Shown here: positions 62,381 to 64,000 of the stretch, in pieces | Layout: every line of letters starts with the position of its first letter | Position numbering within the stretch: position 1 is the stretch's first letter | Origin: Paenibacillus sp. JNUCC-31 | GTDB lineage: Bacteria; Bacillota; Bacilli; Paenibacillales; Paenibacillaceae | Assembly (NCBI RefSeq): GCF_014844075.1 | Contig: NZ_CP062165.1 | Location: 3,286,001 to 3,350,000, forward strand | Direction: 5' to 3' | Length of the DNA: 64,000 nucleotides | Position numbers and translations under genes: made by a program | The notes under the pieces: generated by a model | Told to the model about the DNA's origin: nothing | Database searches by the model: none | The model's input: only the letters and a program-made list of their open reading frames with translations

Positions 62381-62860
62381 CTACTTGTGGTAAGGTTCAC
62401 CGCGATTTATCTTCACTGCGCGATAAATCTGCTCCACCAGCACCAGCCGCATAAGCTGATGCGGCAGTGTCATGCGCCCGAAGCTCAAGCGCTGCTTCGC
62501 GCGGCGCAGCACCTCATCGGAGAGCCCATGGCTTCCTCCGATGACAAACACGACATGGCTCGTCCCATACGTGCCGAGCTTGTCGATCTCCATGGCCAGC
62601 TCCTCGGAACTCCAGAGCTGGCCATCCAATGCGAGCGCAACCACATGCGCCTCGCTCTTCACATGCGCGAGGATGCGTTCGCCCTCGCGCTCCTTTACCG
62701 CCCGCACCTCGGCTTCGCTCAGGGTGTCGGGCGCCTTTTCGTCTGCGACCTCGATCATCTGAAACTTGATGTACGGGGCGAGGCGCTTGGCATATTCCTG
62801 AATGCCCAGCGTCAAATATTTTTCCTTCAATTTGCCTACGCCAATAATCTGAATTAACAT
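62381..62860 (-). CDS. rlmH: 23S rRNA (pseudouridine1915-N3)-methyltransferase
   Basis: 159 aa SPOUT methyltransferase acting on helix 69 of 23S r[23 protein letters not shown] (SAM-binding) and [20 protein letters not shown] close to the C-terminus are invariant features; the start is [16 protein letters not shown]. Full length. GC content is higher than neighbours. In Bacillus it lies near the replication origin beyond the walRK-htrA region. A copy of its last 28 codons lies at 55948-56034. Confidence 0.97.
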   Translation of the reverse strand: MLIQIIGVGKLKEKYLTLGIQEYAKRLAPYIKFQMIEVADEKAPDTLSEAEVRAVKEREGERILAHVKSEAHVVALALDGQLWSSEELAMEIDKLGTYGTSHVVFVIGGSHGLSDEVLRRAKQRLSFGRMTLPHQLMRLVLVEQIYRAVKINRGEPYHK

Positions 62861-63266
62861 GAAGATCCATTCCTCCTAATCGTCTTGCGAAATCATCTAT
62901 ACGTAAAGATGCCTCAACGCATCGTTTGTTCCAAGAGTTATAATTAACACTTTCTACAGTCGTCCCCTTACTTACCACACATTTACGTCTCCATCCCGAC
63001 TCATTCCTATAAGATAACGAATCCCTCACACCTTATTCGGCGCTTTTCCACTCCCTTTAAATTCCAAAGAATCTGAAACACGCTATCCCGCATAAAACAT
63101 GCTTTCCCCACCACCTTCGAGGCCATTTCAGTAATATAGCGTGTCTACGATTCGTTAGATTTCAAACAGGCGGTGTATCCCCCGAATAAGGAGTCTCAGG
63201 TTCGTTAGAGTTGCAACGCGCACCCGCGCGGCCCACGGTTTACCTACCCAATTCCCCCACAAACAC
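62861..63266. other. Intergenic region with short repeats
   Basis: CACGCTAT (about 63079) and ATAGCGTG (about 63136) form an 8-base inverted repeat. TTCGTTAGATTTCAAAC and TTCGTTAGAGTTGCAAC are two near-direct copies near 63152 and 63200. No gene recognised. Confidence 0.4.
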
Positions 63267-63294
63267 AAAGAGAGCGCTCATCACGCTCTCCTTT
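63267..63294 (-). terminator. Terminator after the CxxH/CxxC gene
   Basis: GAGAGCG (63270-63276) and CGCTCTC (63284-63290) with flanking A and T runs. It lies about 95 bases after the minus-strand stop. Confidence 0.6.
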
Positions 63295-63385
63295 GCTTCT
63301 TACTGTGATGTTCATACCGGATGGAAAGACCGGCCAGAATCGCCACCTGAAGTCGTGCCTCCGGCCGTCTAATTCCTACAGTACG

Positions 63386-63553
63386 CTAAACGACAAGGAA
63401 TTCCGCGTGCTGTTCGCACTCGGCGCATTTCGCAGGCGGGTCCCAGTCGGCAAATTCCGTCTCCTTCAGATCAACGATATCTGGAGCGTCCTCATACTCA
63501 TCGACAAACATGTCGATGGCAATGTCCACGTGTTCTTTGCATACAACGTACAT
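63386..63553 (-). CDS. CxxH/CxxC small protein
   Basis: 55 aa, too short for many gene callers. It starts MYVVCKEHVDIAIDMFVDEY, giving the CxxH pair (C5, H8), and ends with CAECEQHAEFLVV, a CxxC pair. Matches the small CxxH/CxxC family found beside rlmH in Bacilli. AAAGGATG precedes ATG 63553. It probably binds zinc; role unknown. Confidence 0.85.
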   Translation of the reverse strand: MYVVCKEHVDIAIDMFVDEYEDAPDIVDLKETEFADWDPPAKCAECEQHAEFLVV

Positions 63554-63730
63554 CCGTTAAGCATCCTTTCTGTAACCAGCTATGTTCCCGATTCACAACC
63601 GCGTATCCCATTACAGGATAGCCACTTCTCAGTTCTATCACACCTGCCACCGAAAAGAAACCCCCAGCCCTAATTTATCGTGACCAACATCCACCAAACC
63701 TCTCCATACCGCAAAAATAAACATAAAAAG

Positions 63731-63773
63731 CATCTCTTCCGGATACCTCCCGGCACCACGAAAAGAATGCTCC
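63731..63773 (-). terminator. Probable terminator of the right-edge gene
   Basis: On the minus strand AGCATTCTTTTC pairs imperfectly with GGAAGAGATGCT, and TTTTTATG follows. It lies 50 bases after the stop at 63824. Confidence 0.5.
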
Positions 63774-63823
63774 TTAAGATCACTCTACATAACGAATGAA
63801 TTTTGCTCCTGGGCTTACACTCT

Positions 63824-64000
63824 TTAGTTCAATCCCGACTGAGCTTTCGTCAACAGCTTGCCACCTTGAAAAGCAATAACTGCATTGGCACCATTGCCGG
63901 CTGTGCCTTTATAGTTATAAACCACCATATTCTCCGCTTCACTCAGCGCTTCACCTTCGCCGCCAAGGATCTCGATGACATCTTCTACCGACATGCCAAC
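63824..64000 (-). CDS. C-terminal end of a DUF3862/SmpA-OmlA-like protein, cut by window edge
   Basis: The last 58 residues are visible, beginning GMSVEDVIEILGGEGEALSE and ending QGGKLLTKAQSGLN. The G-M-S-x-x-x-V-x-x-I-L-G opening followed by a strand pair is typical of the BLIP/SmpA-like fold of extracytoplasmic lipoproteins. The N-terminus lies outside the window. Confidence 0.6.
   Translation of the reverse strand, partial: VGMSVEDVIEILGGEGEALSEAENMVVYNYKGTAGNGANAVIAFQGGKLLTKAQSGLN

Noticed and set aside
63293..63673. Plus-strand frame of 126 codons opposite the CxxH/CxxC gene
   Set aside because: Antisense shadow; the 55-codon minus-strand gene has cysteine motifs and a ribosome site.
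1..64000. tRNA, rRNA, riboswitch or CRISPR loci
   Set aside because: None recognised by eye; covariance-model searches could not be run.

Overview
The window looks like a chromosome segment of a Paenibacillus-like, spore-forming Firmicute. Evidence: an alpha/beta-type small acid-soluble spore protein, a CotS-type coat kinase with its partner glycosyltransferase, two SLH-anchored surface proteins, a class B sortase with an APQTG-tailed substrate, a B. subtilis-type AraR system, and strong AGGAGG-type ribosome sites with many TTG and GTG starts. Calls rest on reading the sequence and recalled family features; no database search was run.

Layout. 1-5.2 kb: the arabinose operon araB-araD-araA (minus; araA runs off the left edge) with divergent araR and AraR-type palindromes. 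5.2-9.2 kb: small regulator/enzyme modules (Rrf2 + nitroreductase, MerR + short-chain dehydrogenase), an LRR protein and a methionine-synthase-like remnant. 9.2-22.5 kb: a surface-protein island with an SLH protein, a secreted acetolactate decarboxylase, sortase B and a giant SpaA/Cna-B-like wall protein. That wall-protein gene is split by a perfect 347-bp tandem duplication. Fragments of the dehydrogenase gene lie on both sides of the island. 22.5-29.1 kb: a GNAT acetyltransferase, a three-gene polysaccharide-synthase operon (GT2-GtrA, BcsA-like GT with PilZ, multi-pass membrane protein) and a DUF3237 protein. 29.5-33.8 kb: a lantibiotic-immunity-type ABC transporter (three genes) with a two-component system but no peptide biosynthesis genes. 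34-40.6 kb: YceI, decayed WYL and ABC fragments, MarR + quinone-oxidoreductase-like enzyme, a Gly/Pro-rich protein, a 5'-nucleotidase with SLH domains and a secreted B-lectin. 41-45.3 kb: a truncated and an intact DUF4062 gene, sharing 469 nearly identical bases, flank a pyridoxamine-oxidase-like gene, a divergent MocR-type regulator and a TPR protein. 45.7-52.4 kb: a double TerD protein, a GH120 beta-xylosidase, a DUF1963-like protein, a DUF2306 membrane protein and an NAD-dependent epimerase. 52.4-59.4 kb: decayed genes mixed with small secreted or unknown proteins, an SASP, and DUF4386 divergent from an AraC/GyrI regulator. 59.7-64 kb: the coat GT/CotS-like pair, then rlmH, a CxxH/CxxC small protein and the tail of a last gene.

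Recurring themes are (i) regulator-enzyme pairs whose operators can be read directly between the genes, and (ii) gene fragments left by partial duplication: dehydrogenase, DUF4062, rlmH, SLH, AraC and a small unknown family. The most unusual items are the frame-breaking 347-bp duplication in the giant wall protein, the duplication scars around the surface island, the orphan lantibiotic-immunity module, the polysaccharide operon, and a short palindromic repeat related to the rlmH 3' end.
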